Below, in pieces: positions 9,403-18,405 of a stretch of 64,000 bases of DNA. Source of the DNA: Pseudomonas sp. NBRC 111124 (GTDB lineage Bacteria; Pseudomonadota; Gammaproteobacteria; Pseudomonadales; Pseudomonadaceae); NCBI RefSeq assembly GCF_001320245.1, contig NZ_BCBA01000002.1, positions 124,001-188,000 on the forward strand, read 5' to 3'. Each line of letters starts with the position of its first letter. The stretch's first letter is position 1. The position numbers and the translations under genes were made by a program. The notes under the pieces were generated by a model, which saw nothing but the letters and a program-made list of their open reading frames with translations, made no database searches and had not been told where the DNA came from.

Positions 9403-9595
9403 CGTAAGGCCTCACTGATTTGCGTGTGGCAAATGCCTGACCATCACAACGAAGCGATGGAAACTCACCTCAGGTAGCTGATAAACCTTTGAAATTTTGC
9501 AGCACGGCGCTCCGCGTCAGTTGATATCACTGTAGCAGCACCCTGCAGTTGCTGCGGGGCAGATCGCCCCACCCGACGGGCAGCATTGAGCTTCG

Positions 9596-10348
9596 TCACT
9601 GCACCCGACGCAAGGGTGCTCTGGCGTAGCGCAGCGCACGCAACAGGAACAACGGATTGCCCACCACATAGCGTGAAAACAGGCGTTTGGGTTCCTTGAA
9701 CAACCTGAACACCCACTCACCGTTCAGGCGCCGTATCCATTGCGGCGCTCGCGTCACCTTGCCCCCTAGAAAATCCACGATGGCGCCGCCGCACACGATC
9801 AGGCAGGGGCTGTCGAGCGCCGCCAACCGGGCGGCCAGCTGCTCCTGTTTGGGCATCCCCATCCCCAGCACGATCAGCGCTGGCTGTTGTGCCCGGGCAA
9901 GGCCGAGGTAAACGTCGACCTCGGCAAAGCCATCGTGGCGTGACACCACGTGCACGCCATACCGCGCCTCGCAGCGCTCAGCGGCCTCGGACAGAAACGG
10001 CTCGCGCGTGCCCCAGAATGCCACGCGCCGGCCATTGAAGGCCGCCAGCAACTTGGGGATGAAGTCCGTGCCGTTCATGTTGAGCCCAGGCGCCAGCCCC
10101 AGGCGCCGCAGCAATATCGCCATGCCGGCACCGTCGCGCAGCAGCACGTCAGCCGATGCCAGTGCCTGCCAGTAATCAGCCTTGCCGGCGACCAGGTTCA
10201 TGGCATGGGCGTTGACAAAGCCCAACACGGTTGGCCGCTGCGGTGAACAAAGCGACACCAGCAGCCCTTGCTCGTCTGCGGCATCCTCGACCAGGCGCAG
10301 CTTGCCCATGATCGTCTGCCAGCGTTGCAACCAGGCCCGACCTTCCAT
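9596..10348 (-). CDS. WecG/TagA/CpsF-family glycosyltransferase (GT26)
   Basis: A 250-residue enzyme of the WecG/TagA family. It shows VLGFVNAHAMNLVAGKADYWQALASADVLLRDGAGMAILLRRLG, GRRVAFWGTREPF, LVLGMGMPKQE and CGGAIVDFLGGKVTRAPQWIRRLNGEWVFRLFKEPKRLFSRY (read in parts). Family members transfer ManNAc-type or glucuronosyl residues to lipid-linked sugars at the cytoplasmic face. Its ATG overlaps the stop of the upstream glycosyltransferase by one base (TGATG), so translation is coupled. Confidence 0.88.
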   Translation of the reverse strand: MEGRAWLQRWQTIMGKLRLVEDAADEQGLLVSLCSPQRPTVLGFVNAHAMNLVAGKADYWQALASADVLLRDGAGMAILLRRLGLAPGLNMNGTDFIPKLLAAFNGRRVAFWGTREPFLSEAAERCEARYGVHVVSRHDGFAEVDVYLGLARAQQPALIVLGMGMPKQEQLAARLAALDSPCLIVCGGAIVDFLGGKVTRAPQWIRRLNGEWVFRLFKEPKRLFSRYVVGNPLFLLRALRYARAPLRRVQ

Positions 10349-11535
10349 CAGCTGTCATCCCGTTTCGAACGCACCCAGTCGACCTGGCGCTTGAGTAGGA
10401 ACCCCAGGTACAGGGGAATTTTCCTCGCCGCATAGAACGGCGCGTACATCAATACCGAAAACGGGATCAGCTCCCGCGCAAAACGGGCCCACGCCAGCAA
10501 GACGGCGACGCCCAGCAGGCCCAACGCCAGGGTGGCGAGCAATGCCGGCAACAGCACGCCAAACAACCCGAACGCCAGCCAGGTGACCACGAAAAGCGCC
10601 ATCAGCAGCAATGACAACAAGGCCAGCGGCGGCACCAGCAGGTCCATGGCCATGCCCAACAGCGGCCAGTCTCGTTGCATCAATGCGCGCCCCATGAGTT
10701 TGGGCCCCTCAGCCAGCACAACCCCCAGGTGCCCATGCTCCCAGCGTTTGCGCTGGATGCTCAGGCCTTCCTGGCTGGTGGGGAAGTGACTGTTGACCAC
10801 GGCCTCCGGGCAAAACAGCGGCGGTTTGCCGAGCGCTGCACATTCCAGGCCCAGCTTCAGGTCTTCGACCAGGTGCCCGGTTGCCAGGTTGACGGCCGAC
10901 ACGTCCTGCCAGGCCAAGGCCATGCCCGCCCCCATCAACTGGCAGGGCAAGCCCGCCCGGGCCCAACCGCGTGGACGGACCAGGTTCTTCACCCGCCAGG
11001 CAAAGGCGGCGACCTGCACCTTCAACCCGGCCCCGGCAGGTGCATGCATCAGGTACAACGCTTGCGCAGGCCGGGCGTTGTCTATGCAACAGCGCGCCAG
11101 TTGCTCAAGCGCACCTGCGCCTACCTGGCAGTCCGCGTCGATGATGATCAATACCTCGGGAGGCGCCTGACGCAGATGCTGCACCCCGAAGTCCAATGCG
11201 TAGCCCTTGCCCCGATGCTGCAGATCCTCGCGCTCGATCACGTGCGCGCCCGCTGCGCGGGCCAGGCTAGCGGTCTGGTCCGTGCAGTTGTCCGCGACCA
11301 CCAGCAACTGGTCGCCTTCGCACAGTTGCGGCCTGATGCTGGCAAGCGTGGATGCGATCAGCGACGCCTCGTTGTGCGCCGGCACCAGCACGGCAACCCG
11401 CGCACGGGTACCTTGCCGAACAGCCCGCGCAGGCTGGGGCAGGCAGGCCAGCACCACCTGGGTGAACAGCACCAGTGTCGGCAACAGCACCAGCAGCGCC
11501 GCCAGCACCAGCAGCAAGCTCAACAAAGTCAGCAT
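10348..11535 (-). CDS. Membrane family 2 glycosyltransferase
   Basis: A 395-residue GT2 with one N-terminal transmembrane helix, a GT-A domain (VAVLVPAHNEASLIASTL; IIIDADCQV as the DxD-type site; HLVEDLKLGLE; QRKRWEHGH resembling the QxxRW signature of processive enzymes) and two to three C-terminal helices. It probably adds a sugar to the EPS repeat unit; donor and linkage cannot be read. It is coupled to both neighbours, overlapping the GT4 gene by 7 bp and the WecG-like gene by 1 bp. Confidence 0.88.
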   Translation of the reverse strand: MLTLLSLLLVLAALLVLLPTLVLFTQVVLACLPQPARAVRQGTRARVAVLVPAHNEASLIASTLASIRPQLCEGDQLLVVADNCTDQTASLARAAGAHVIEREDLQHRGKGYALDFGVQHLRQAPPEVLIIIDADCQVGAGALEQLARCCIDNARPAQALYLMHAPAGAGLKVQVAAFAWRVKNLVRPRGWARAGLPCQLMGAGMALAWQDVSAVNLATGHLVEDLKLGLECAALGKPPLFCPEAVVNSHFPTSQEGLSIQRKRWEHGHLGVVLAEGPKLMGRALMQRDWPLLGMAMDLLVPPLALLSLLLMALFVVTWLAFGLFGVLLPALLATLALGLLGVAVLLAWARFARELIPFSVLMYAPFYAARKIPLYLGFLLKRQVDWVRSKRDDS

Positions 11536-12734
11536 GTCGGTACCTTGAAGTGGCTAAGCAACATGGCCGCTTGCGTATCGATGTCGTGGCGTTCCAAGAC
11601 GCGCTGGTAAGCGGCCTCACCCATGCGCTGGAGCACCTCCGCCGGTTGCTGCAGACAGTCGAGCATCGCCTCGGTCAACGCCTCGACGGAACCGGCCGGG
11701 AACAACCAGCCATTTTCACCCTGGCGTACCAGTTCAGGAATACCTGCCACGTAGGTGGTGAGCACCGGCCGACGCAACGCCATGGCCTCCATGATGACCA
11801 CCGGCAAACCCTCGGCAAAGCTGGGTAGTACCAGGGCACGCGCGGCGAGGATTTCGTCCCGCACCAGCGCGCTGCTGATCCAGCCGGTGATGCGCACCTG
11901 CCCCTGCAAGCCGTGCCGGGCGATCAGCGCCTCGATTGGACCACGCAATTCGCCATCGCCCGCCAATACCAGCTCAAAGGCCACGCCCCGGCTCGCCAGG
12001 ACGCGTGCGGCCTCGATCAGCAGCAACTGGCCCTTCTGCTCACACAGCCGTCCCACGCAAACCAACCGGGGCGCAGCCACTGGCGCTAACGCAGCCCCTT
12101 CATGGAAACTGCGCTCCAGGCCACAATGCACAACCTTGACCTTGCCCCAGTGCTCATGGGCCACCCAGCGGAACAACTGGCTGCGCCCGAAGGAACTGAC
12201 GGCGGCAACGAACGCAGCCCGACGCACCTTTTCGCCCAGGTGCAAAAGCTGCGCCTTGTCGAACTCTTCCGGCCCATGCACGGTGAAGCTGTAGGTGGGC
12301 CCACCCAGGGCGTTGGCCAGCATGACCACTTCTGTCGAGTTGGTGCCGAAATGCGCATGCACATGCTCGACTCCGGATGCCTGCAGCCACTGCAGCACTC
12401 GGCACGCCTCGGCCAGGTACACCAGGTGGTAGGGCCATGGGCGATCAGCGCGCCAGCCCAGGCCAAGCGCCAGGCGCAGGGCGGCAAGAAACGCCTTGGG
12501 TTGCGCCCGAGCAACCTCGAACAGCGGTTTCAGCAAACCCCGCAACCCTTCATCTAGCACATAGCGGGTCTTGCCCCGTTCGGTCAGGTCTTCGGGGTCG
12601 TGCAGTTCGGCATCCCAGCCTCGCAAGGCGATACGTTGAACGTCGATGCCCTGGCGCTCCAGTGCCAGTATTTCGCGGCGGATGAAACTGTGACTGACCT
12701 TGGGATACTGATTGATGAAATAAGCAATGCGCAT
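11529..12734 (-). CDS. Family 4 glycosyltransferase
   Basis: A 401-residue GT-B enzyme: MRIAYFINQYPKVSHSFIRREI at the N-terminus, VHAHFGTNSTEVVMLA, then the C-terminal nucleotide-sugar lobe (RLVCVGRLCEQKGQLLLIEA) and the GT4 motif SFAEGLPVVIMEAMALRRPV. It is a cytoplasmic enzyme of EPS repeat assembly. The start at 12734 is set by homology; the upstream extension is the antisense shadow of the VirK gene. The 3' end overlaps the next GT by 7 bp. Confidence 0.88.
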   Translation of the reverse strand: MRIAYFINQYPKVSHSFIRREILALERQGIDVQRIALRGWDAELHDPEDLTERGKTRYVLDEGLRGLLKPLFEVARAQPKAFLAALRLALGLGWRADRPWPYHLVYLAEACRVLQWLQASGVEHVHAHFGTNSTEVVMLANALGGPTYSFTVHGPEEFDKAQLLHLGEKVRRAAFVAAVSSFGRSQLFRWVAHEHWGKVKVVHCGLERSFHEGAALAPVAAPRLVCVGRLCEQKGQLLLIEAARVLASRGVAFELVLAGDGELRGPIEALIARHGLQGQVRITGWISSALVRDEILAARALVLPSFAEGLPVVIMEAMALRRPVLTTYVAGIPELVRQGENGWLFPAGSVEALTEAMLDCLQQPAEVLQRMGEAAYQRVLERHDIDTQAAMLLSHFKVPTC

Positions 12735-12756
12735 AGAGCCCCGAATCGGTGTTCGT

Positions 12757-13710
12757 TTACTGAATGGCCAGGTCTGCCGTGCTCTGCTGCACAGGGCTAC
12801 CCGCCAGGATGGCCTGTATCTGGCCAAACACGTCATCCAACAACGCATGGCGCCTGCGATACATCGCCCGTTTCTTGGCCGCGACTTCCTCGGCCGCGCG
12901 CTGCGCGGGTGCCAGGGGGATTGTGAAAAAATCCTCACGGTCCGACGGCTCGGCACCGTTTTCCTGCCAGATCACATCGTAGTTGGCCGCCAGGTCCTGG
13001 TGCTTTTCGGCACCAAAGTAGGGATGGCGATGGTGGCGATACTCATCCCCCACCGCATAAATGCGTTCGGCCCCCAGCGTTCGTGCCACGCACTTGATCG
13101 CCTCGATCAGCAGGCTCCTGGGGCGCAGGCCTTCGAAGTCCTTGGTCAGGTCGCGATAGATCGTCAGCGACGTCTCGCTGTCCACGCCCTTGTGAATGCC
13201 CTGCACGGCGCCGATGTACAGGCACAAACCTGCTGCTTCGCGGCACAGGGTAAAGGCGAGCGAGGCCACGCGCAGTTCGCCCTGGAACAGGTTGATCACC
13301 AGCTCCCCTTCGCGCTTGAACCAGATCGGGCGGTCGAGCACCAGGCTGCAACCGCTGGCGTAAGCCGACAGGTCACACAGCAGCCGGTGTTCGTCCCGCT
13401 GCAACAGCAGCAACGGGGCACAGTGCGCCGCGACCACTTCATAATGCGACGCCACCGCTTCGAGCCGCTGTGGGGCGCTCCAGCACTTGCTGATGTAAGG
13501 CCACTGCACGACGCCAATGCAGTCGACGCCCAGCCGCTCGAAGCGGTCTTGGCCCAGTGCCTGTGACATGCGCCGAGCGAAAGCCTGCAAGCCGGGCCAC
13601 TCGCGGGCCATCGATACCGTCAACTTGAACTTGTTGTTGAGCGCGCGCAGTGAATAGCCGGGCTGCAAGGTGAGCACGCTCTTGGCCAGCGATCTGAAGG
13701 TCATCGTCAT
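12757..13710 (-). CDS. VirK/YbjX-family protein (DUF535)
   Basis: A 317-residue protein with the DUF535 pattern: WPYISKCWSAPQRLEAVASHYE, GELVINLFQGELRVASLAFTLC, LYIGAVQGI, LRPRSLLIEAIKCVARTLGAERIYAVGD and EYRHHRHPYFG. VirK of Shigella and YbjX of enterics influence surface proteins and envelope resistance, but no enzymatic activity is established for the family. It lies between two glycosyltransferase genes on the same strand (1 bp from one, 22 bp from the other), so it probably serves EPS assembly or modification here. Confidence 0.75.
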   Translation of the reverse strand: MTMTFRSLAKSVLTLQPGYSLRALNNKFKLTVSMAREWPGLQAFARRMSQALGQDRFERLGVDCIGVVQWPYISKCWSAPQRLEAVASHYEVVAAHCAPLLLLQRDEHRLLCDLSAYASGCSLVLDRPIWFKREGELVINLFQGELRVASLAFTLCREAAGLCLYIGAVQGIHKGVDSETSLTIYRDLTKDFEGLRPRSLLIEAIKCVARTLGAERIYAVGDEYRHHRHPYFGAEKHQDLAANYDVIWQENGAEPSDREDFFTIPLAPAQRAAEEVAAKKRAMYRRRHALLDDVFGQIQAILAGSPVQQSTADLAIQ

Positions 13711-13711
13711 G

Positions 13712-14689
13712 TCACTTGTACTCGATCAGCAGCGACTTGCCGGCCGCATACCTGTTCAGCAGGAACCTCGCCTGGCCGAGCATTTCCGGGAACTTGCCCA
13801 GCACCAGGAACACCGCCTGCCACCAGTTCTCCCGCGTCGAACGCCCGCCCCGGCAAGCCAGACGCACAATCTGCAACGGATAGACCAGCAACAACCACAA
13901 CCCCCAGCCGCCTGACAACAGGCTCAACGTCAGGATCGCCAGTGGCACGTTCAGGCCCCACAACCAGGCGCGCCGTGATTCACGCAGCCAATGGCGTTCC
14001 GGCGTCTGGCCATGCAGGTATGCGCCTTCGGCATAGGCATAGCCGGCACGCAGACTGCGCCGCCACCATTGCCCGAAGCGGGTCATGGCGGCGTCGTGCA
14101 AGGTCATCTCATCCGCCAGGCGCCAGACCTTCCAGCCACCGGCGCGCAAGCGCACGCACAGCTCCGGCTCTTCGCCGGCAATCAGCTCCGGGCGAAAACC
14201 GGACACCGCCATGAAAGCGTCGACACGCATCAGTGCATCGCCCCCGCAGGCCTTGGCTTCCCCCACCGGCGTATCCCACTCCAGGTCACAGAGCAGGTTG
14301 TACACCGAGCGCTGCGGGAAGCGCTCGCGGCGGCGACCGCACGCCACCGCCACGTCCGGGTGCTGGTCGAGAAACGCCTGAGCCTTGCCCAGCCAGCCGG
14401 CATCGACTTCGCAATCGCCATCGACGAACTGCACGTGGCGGATGCCCGGCACGATATCTTGCAGGCAGGCAAAGCCTTCATTGCGGGCCCGGGCGGCGGT
14501 AAAGGGTTGCGTCATGTCCAGCGCCACCACTTCCACGCCCAGCCTGCGCGCCAGCTGCACCGAGCCGTCGGAGGAGCCGGAGTCGACGTAGACCAGCTGG
14601 TCCGCACGCCCTATCAGGGACTGCAGGCAACGCCCCAGGCGCTGCCCCTCGTTGCGGCCGATCACCACTACTCCAATGCCTGTCACCAT
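13712..14689 (-). CDS. Family 2 glycosyltransferase
   Basis: A GT2 of about 325 residues: GVVVIGRNEGQRLGRCLQSL, YVDSGSSDGS, HVQFVDGDCEV as the metal site and GEEPELCVRLR, followed by two C-terminal hydrophobic segments (NVPLAILTLSLLSGGWGLWLLLVYPL). It probably adds a sugar to the EPS repeat. The frame can start at GTG 14698 (MKPMVTG) or ATG 14689 (MVTG); I prefer ATG because GAG lies 8 nt upstream, but the evidence is weak. Confidence 0.85.
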   Translation of the reverse strand: MVTGIGVVVIGRNEGQRLGRCLQSLIGRADQLVYVDSGSSDGSVQLARRLGVEVVALDMTQPFTAARARNEGFACLQDIVPGIRHVQFVDGDCEVDAGWLGKAQAFLDQHPDVAVACGRRRERFPQRSVYNLLCDLEWDTPVGEAKACGGDALMRVDAFMAVSGFRPELIAGEEPELCVRLRAGGWKVWRLADEMTLHDAAMTRFGQWWRRSLRAGYAYAEGAYLHGQTPERHWLRESRRAWLWGLNVPLAILTLSLLSGGWGLWLLLVYPLQIVRLACRGGRSTRENWWQAVFLVLGKFPEMLGQARFLLNRYAAGKSLLIEYK

Positions 14690-14717
14690 GGGTTTCACTC
14701 GTCAGCTGCGGGCTGGG

Positions 14718-15242
14718 TCATGTGTATTGCATCGCATCGGCGTGCTTGCGCGACTTGATGGTCGCGGGCACCCCCACTGCCAAGGAGTTGTCCGGGACGT
14801 CGATCAGCACCACCGCGTTCGAGCCTATCGCCACGTTGTTACCGATGCGTATATTGCCCAGCACCTTGGCCCCGGCGCCGATGTCCACGTTATTGCCGAA
14901 CACCGGAGCGATAGGTTCGTCGACATTCTTCAGGCCCACCACTACGCCGTTGCGAATCCGGCAATCATCGCCAAAACGCGCATAGCCACTGATGACGATG
15001 CCACCGAAGTGATCAATGACGAAGTTGCGGCCGATCACTACCTCGCAAGGCAGTTCGACCCCGGTGATGATCTGCACGAACTTGAACAGCACCTTGTAGA
15101 CGAAGGACAGCAGCTTGCGCAGCAAGGCCGGGCGCACGCCATAGCGCCAACGGCCGAAGCGGTAGACCAGCAGCACCCAGAACCCTTGGGCACCCCAGTC
15201 ACCCCCGTGGGCGCGCAAGTCTGCGCGAATGTTATCGAACAT
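14718..15242 (-). CDS. Serine O-acetyltransferase-like hexapeptide acyltransferase
   Basis: A 174-residue left-handed beta-helix protein. The N-terminus MFDNIRADLRAHGGDWGAQGFWVLLVYRFGRW resembles CysE-type enzymes, followed by hexapeptide repeats (GRNFVIDHFGGIVISGYARFGDDCRIRNG, VDIGAGAKVLGNIRIGNNVAIGSNAVV) and GVPATI. The true serine acetyltransferase for cysteine synthesis is longer, and this gene sits among glycosyltransferases. EPS O-acetylation is therefore the likelier role; the acceptor is unknown. Confidence 0.82.
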   Translation of the reverse strand: MFDNIRADLRAHGGDWGAQGFWVLLVYRFGRWRYGVRPALLRKLLSFVYKVLFKFVQIITGVELPCEVVIGRNFVIDHFGGIVISGYARFGDDCRIRNGVVVGLKNVDEPIAPVFGNNVDIGAGAKVLGNIRIGNNVAIGSNAVVLIDVPDNSLAVGVPATIKSRKHADAMQYT

Positions 15243-15250
15243 GGTTTCAC

Positions 15251-16207
15251 CTACCGTGTGGGTTGGCTGGCAAACTGGGTCTTGAGCAACAGCGACCAGG
15301 TGGCGCGGGTGTGCCGCCAGCACGCCTTGATTGCAGCCAGGCCGCGGCCTTTGAGCAGTGCCTTGAGCGCCAGCACCAGGTCGCCCAGGCTTACCAGCAG
15401 CATATGCAGGGCCAGCCCCGCCGCGCCGTGGTGCTTGCGGAAATACAGCAGTTCGCTCTCGATCTGATAACCGGATATCTGCCGGCTCGCCGCTTCCAGC
15501 TCGGCCACCGACTTGGAGCTTTCACCGCCAATGTGCACCACGGTGGTGTCAGGGAAGAACACCACCTTCCAGCCGGCCGCTTTCACCCGCTTGCAATGGT
15601 CCACCTCCTCGTAATAAAGGAAGTAGCGCGGGTCGAACAGGCCCACCTGGTCGAGCACTTCACGGCGCACCAGGTAGAAGCAGCCGGGCAGCCAGTCACA
15701 CTCACGCACCGAGGCGTGGTCCCAGTCCATGTCGTCGACCATTTTCAGGCCCGGAAAAAAACGCCCGAGTCCGGTGCGCCCGACGAATACGTTCAAGGGC
15801 GTCGGGAAATACCGGCAACTCGGTTGCAAATCGCCGTCACGACCCACAAGACGCACGCCAAGAATGCCGCACTCAGGGTGTGCCTCCATGTAGTCGACGG
15901 TTTTCTGCAGGCTGTCGGCGGCCACGAAGGCGTCGGTGTTGAGCAGCAGCGCGTACTTGCCCTGCAGGTGCGCCAGCAGCTGATTGTTGGCGCGGCCGAA
16001 ACCGACGTTGAGTGTGTTGCTCAGCAACAGGGCCTGCGGGCAGACCTTGCCCAAGCGCTCCACAGAGTCATCAACCGACGCGTTGTCCACCACCAGATAG
16101 CTGGCCAAGGCTTCCCCACCGGCAGCGCGCAATGCATCGAACATCGGCTGCAGCAGCGACGCGGTGTTGAAGTTGACTACCAGCACATCGACTGGCTTCT
16201 TATCCAT
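15251..16207 (-). CDS. Family 2 glycosyltransferase (rhamnosyltransferase-like)
   Basis: A 318-residue GT2: VDVLVVNFNTASLLQPMFDAL, VVDNASVDDS, NVGFGRANNQ, YALLLNTDAFV (acceptor-side NTD motif), CDWLPGCFYLVRREVLDQVGLFDPRYFLYYEEVDHCKR. The pattern is that of WbbL-like rhamnosyltransferases, but the sugar cannot be assigned. It overlaps the upstream acyltransferase gene by 8 bp and is followed 8 bp later by the CysE-like gene. Confidence 0.88.
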   Translation of the reverse strand: MDKKPVDVLVVNFNTASLLQPMFDALRAAGGEALASYLVVDNASVDDSVERLGKVCPQALLLSNTLNVGFGRANNQLLAHLQGKYALLLNTDAFVAADSLQKTVDYMEAHPECGILGVRLVGRDGDLQPSCRYFPTPLNVFVGRTGLGRFFPGLKMVDDMDWDHASVRECDWLPGCFYLVRREVLDQVGLFDPRYFLYYEEVDHCKRVKAAGWKVVFFPDTTVVHIGGESSKSVAELEAASRQISGYQIESELLYFRKHHGAAGLALHMLLVSLGDLVLALKALLKGRGLAAIKACWRHTRATWSLLLKTQFASQPTR

Positions 16208-16817
16208 TGCTGCTGTCCCCGAAGAAATAGCGACGCCGGTGCATGGCCAAGGTCGACTCCAGCGACGGGTCGAAGGAGCCTTTGCGTTGCTTGATCAGGT
16301 CTATCCAGGGGTAGGCGTTGCAACGCTCTTCGACCCGCTTTATCAGGTCTTCCGTGGTGCAGATGAACTTGGCGGGGTTGCCGCCGACCACCGTCCCCGG
16401 AGCCACGTCCTTGGTCACCACGGCGCCGGCAGCCACCACCGAATCAGGCCCGATGGTCACCCGTGGCATGACGATCGCGCCGTGACCGACAAAACTGTTG
16501 TCCCTGACGTCGATGACACCGACCGAGTCCAGCTTCCTGCCATAGCAGAGTTCGATCAGCGCCACCACGCCGTCGTGACCGATCAGCGTGCAGTCGGACA
16601 GGCCGACGTTGTTGCCGATGCGCACCAGCGCCGGGTCGGTGACGTTGCAACCCACGTTCATGTGAAAGTTGTTGCCCACCGAATAGAACTTGCCCCATCG
16701 GTACTGGAATTCGCCCCACTGCCTCGGTGTCGGTTTGCAAAGTTTCAGGTAGGCCGTAACGCCCCGCCCGGTGGTGTTGGCGTAATGCGCCACTGCATTG
16801 CGTATCCATCCAAACAT
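16200..16817 (-). CDS. Hexapeptide-repeat acyltransferase (WbbJ/CatB-like)
   Basis: A 205-residue beta-helix acyltransferase: GNNFHMNVGCNVTDPALVRIGNNVGLSDCTLIGHDG, VRDNSFVGHGAIVMPRVTIGPDSVVAAGAVVTKDVAPGTVVGGNPAKFI (read in parts). The G-NPA-K ending and conserved His are typical of LbH acetyltransferases acting on sugars. It is the second acyltransferase of the operon, so the EPS is probably decorated at two positions. The start at MFGWIRN has GAGG 9 nt upstream; a longer frame to 16868 has no support. Confidence 0.82.
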   Translation of the reverse strand: MFGWIRNAVAHYANTTGRGVTAYLKLCKPTPRQWGEFQYRWGKFYSVGNNFHMNVGCNVTDPALVRIGNNVGLSDCTLIGHDGVVALIELCYGRKLDSVGVIDVRDNSFVGHGAIVMPRVTIGPDSVVAAGAVVTKDVAPGTVVGGNPAKFICTTEDLIKRVEERCNAYPWIDLIKQRKGSFDPSLESTLAMHRRRYFFGDSSNG

Positions 16818-16938
16818 ATGGCAAACCTCGCAAATCAAGCGATCCTGGACTGTCCCTGAGGCGAACAAGGTCTCGTTCTTGTAGGTGCTGACCCTGTTGC
16901 GCTCAACCCTTGCACACCGCTCCTTCCGTTTTGCCGGC

Positions 16939-18405
16939 TCAGGCCGCCGCGCCCTTCGCCGTATTCATCTTCTCGTTGAGGTGGTCGGCCAGCCTCAAGG
17001 CAAACTGCAGCAGCGGCATGGTCGGGTTCGAGGCCCCGCCCGTGGCAAACACACTGCTGCCGGCGACGTAGAGGTTTTCGATGCCGAACACCTTGCAGTT
17101 GACATCCACCACTCCGTCCTTCGCGGCGGCCGCCATCCGCGTGGTGCCCATGTGATGCGCATGCGGCGACAACATCAATGGCAGGCTGGTGTCGTAGACG
17201 TAATCGCTGAGCTTGATGAAACCCAGGCCCATTTCGGCGAACTGCTTGGCCAGTTCGTTGCCGATGCACTTGATGGTGTGTCGGTCATCGGCGCTCAATA
17301 CCCAGTTGACATTGACCTTGGCCACGCCCAGTTCGTCCTTTTCATCCAGCAACGAGATACGGCTTTGAACGTTGGGGAACTGCTCGATCAGCGTGGTGAT
17401 CACACCATCGCCCGGGCAACTGAACTTGGCGACGAATTCGATCTTGCTGGCCACGCCCATTTCACAGGCCAGGTTTTCCAGGAAGTACTTCACTTCGGCC
17501 GTGCGGCCGTAGGTGCGCACATCTTCCAGCACAGACGCCAGCACATTGCCCTTGCCGGCGTGGTATTCGGCGACGAATGCGTCGCTGGTGAAGTACTGAC
17601 GCGGCTCGGTGTCCTCCCCGCTGCGCAGGATGAACTTGCCCATGTCGATATTCAGGTGCTCCATGAAACACCGACCGACCAGGCCATCCTTGCGAACGAT
17701 GCCCGCATCCGCCAACGACTGGCTATTGAGCAGTTGCCTGGCGTTTTCAATGGCGCCCATGGCCAGGATGTAGTTGCGCGCGGTGACCGGCTGACGCTTG
17801 CCGCCGTAATCGGACACCTGAACCGCTTTCAATTGGCCGTTGGCCTGGTCGAACTGCAGGTCAACACAGTTGCAATTGATGAACACATCCAGCCCAGGCG
17901 TTTCGTCGAGCGCCGTGGCGTATTTCTGCGCAAAACGGGTTGGCGGGCTGAGCAGGAAACGGTCGGCATCGAAATCGCCTCCTTTCAGGCCCGGATTCAC
18001 CGCGCGAAACTCTGCGCCCTGGGGCAGATCGACGATCTCCATGGCACCCGGCAGATAGCGCTCGATTTCAGCGTAGGGGATCGGCCAACCCGGCATGTCG
18101 ACCGGCGGTGGCACGGCGAAATCAGACGCCGTGAAGGGCCGGCAGCGACCCATCCAGTGATTGGAGGTGCCGCCCAGGTAACGCAGGCGGGCCTCACCGG
18201 GGTACAGCTCAAGGCCAGTGGAGGTGCACTTGTACAGCGCCTGCGAGCGCGGCGTGTATTCGCGCCCGCCACCTTCGAGCAACGCCACGCTCCATCCCGC
18301 ACCCGCCAGGCGCAAGGCCAGCGTGATCCCCGCAGGGCCTGCGCCCATGATGCAGAAGTCGTAAGCATCACGCAGGGTCTTGTCGACGTCGTAATCCTTG
18401 ATCAT
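16939..18405 (-). CDS. GMC-family FAD oxidoreductase
   Basis: A 488-residue flavoprotein with an N-terminal dinucleotide-binding motif (YDFCIMGAGPAGITLALRLAGAGWSVALLEGG), GGTSNHWMGRCRPF, and the GMC C-terminal signature (SPHAHHMGTTRMA, VAGSSVFATGGASNPTMP). GMC enzymes oxidise alcohols or sugars. It has no signal peptide of its own but overlaps by 4 bp a tiny Tat-signal protein, suggesting co-export. It could oxidise a sugar of the EPS or its lipid-linked precursor; the substrate is unknown. First large gene of the left EPS arm. Confidence 0.85.
   Translation of the reverse strand: MIKDYDVDKTLRDAYDFCIMGAGPAGITLALRLAGAGWSVALLEGGGREYTPRSQALYKCTSTGLELYPGEARLRYLGGTSNHWMGRCRPFTASDFAVPPPVDMPGWPIPYAEIERYLPGAMEIVDLPQGAEFRAVNPGLKGGDFDADRFLLSPPTRFAQKYATALDETPGLDVFINCNCVDLQFDQANGQLKAVQVSDYGGKRQPVTARNYILAMGAIENARQLLNSQSLADAGIVRKDGLVGRCFMEHLNIDMGKFILRSGEDTEPRQYFTSDAFVAEYHAGKGNVLASVLEDVRTYGRTAEVKYFLENLACEMGVASKIEFVAKFSCPGDGVITTLIEQFPNVQSRISLLDEKDELGVAKVNVNWVLSADDRHTIKCIGNELAKQFAEMGLGFIKLSDYVYDTSLPLMLSPHAHHMGTTRMAAAAKDGVVDVNCKVFGIENLYVAGSSVFATGGASNPTMPLLQFALRLADHLNEKMNTAKGAAA

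Noticed and set aside
9403..9595. 193-bp gap between the WecG-like gene and the priming transferase examined for a small gene
   Set aside because: The short frames there lack a ribosome-binding site and give Cys/Arg-rich translations without similarity to anything known.
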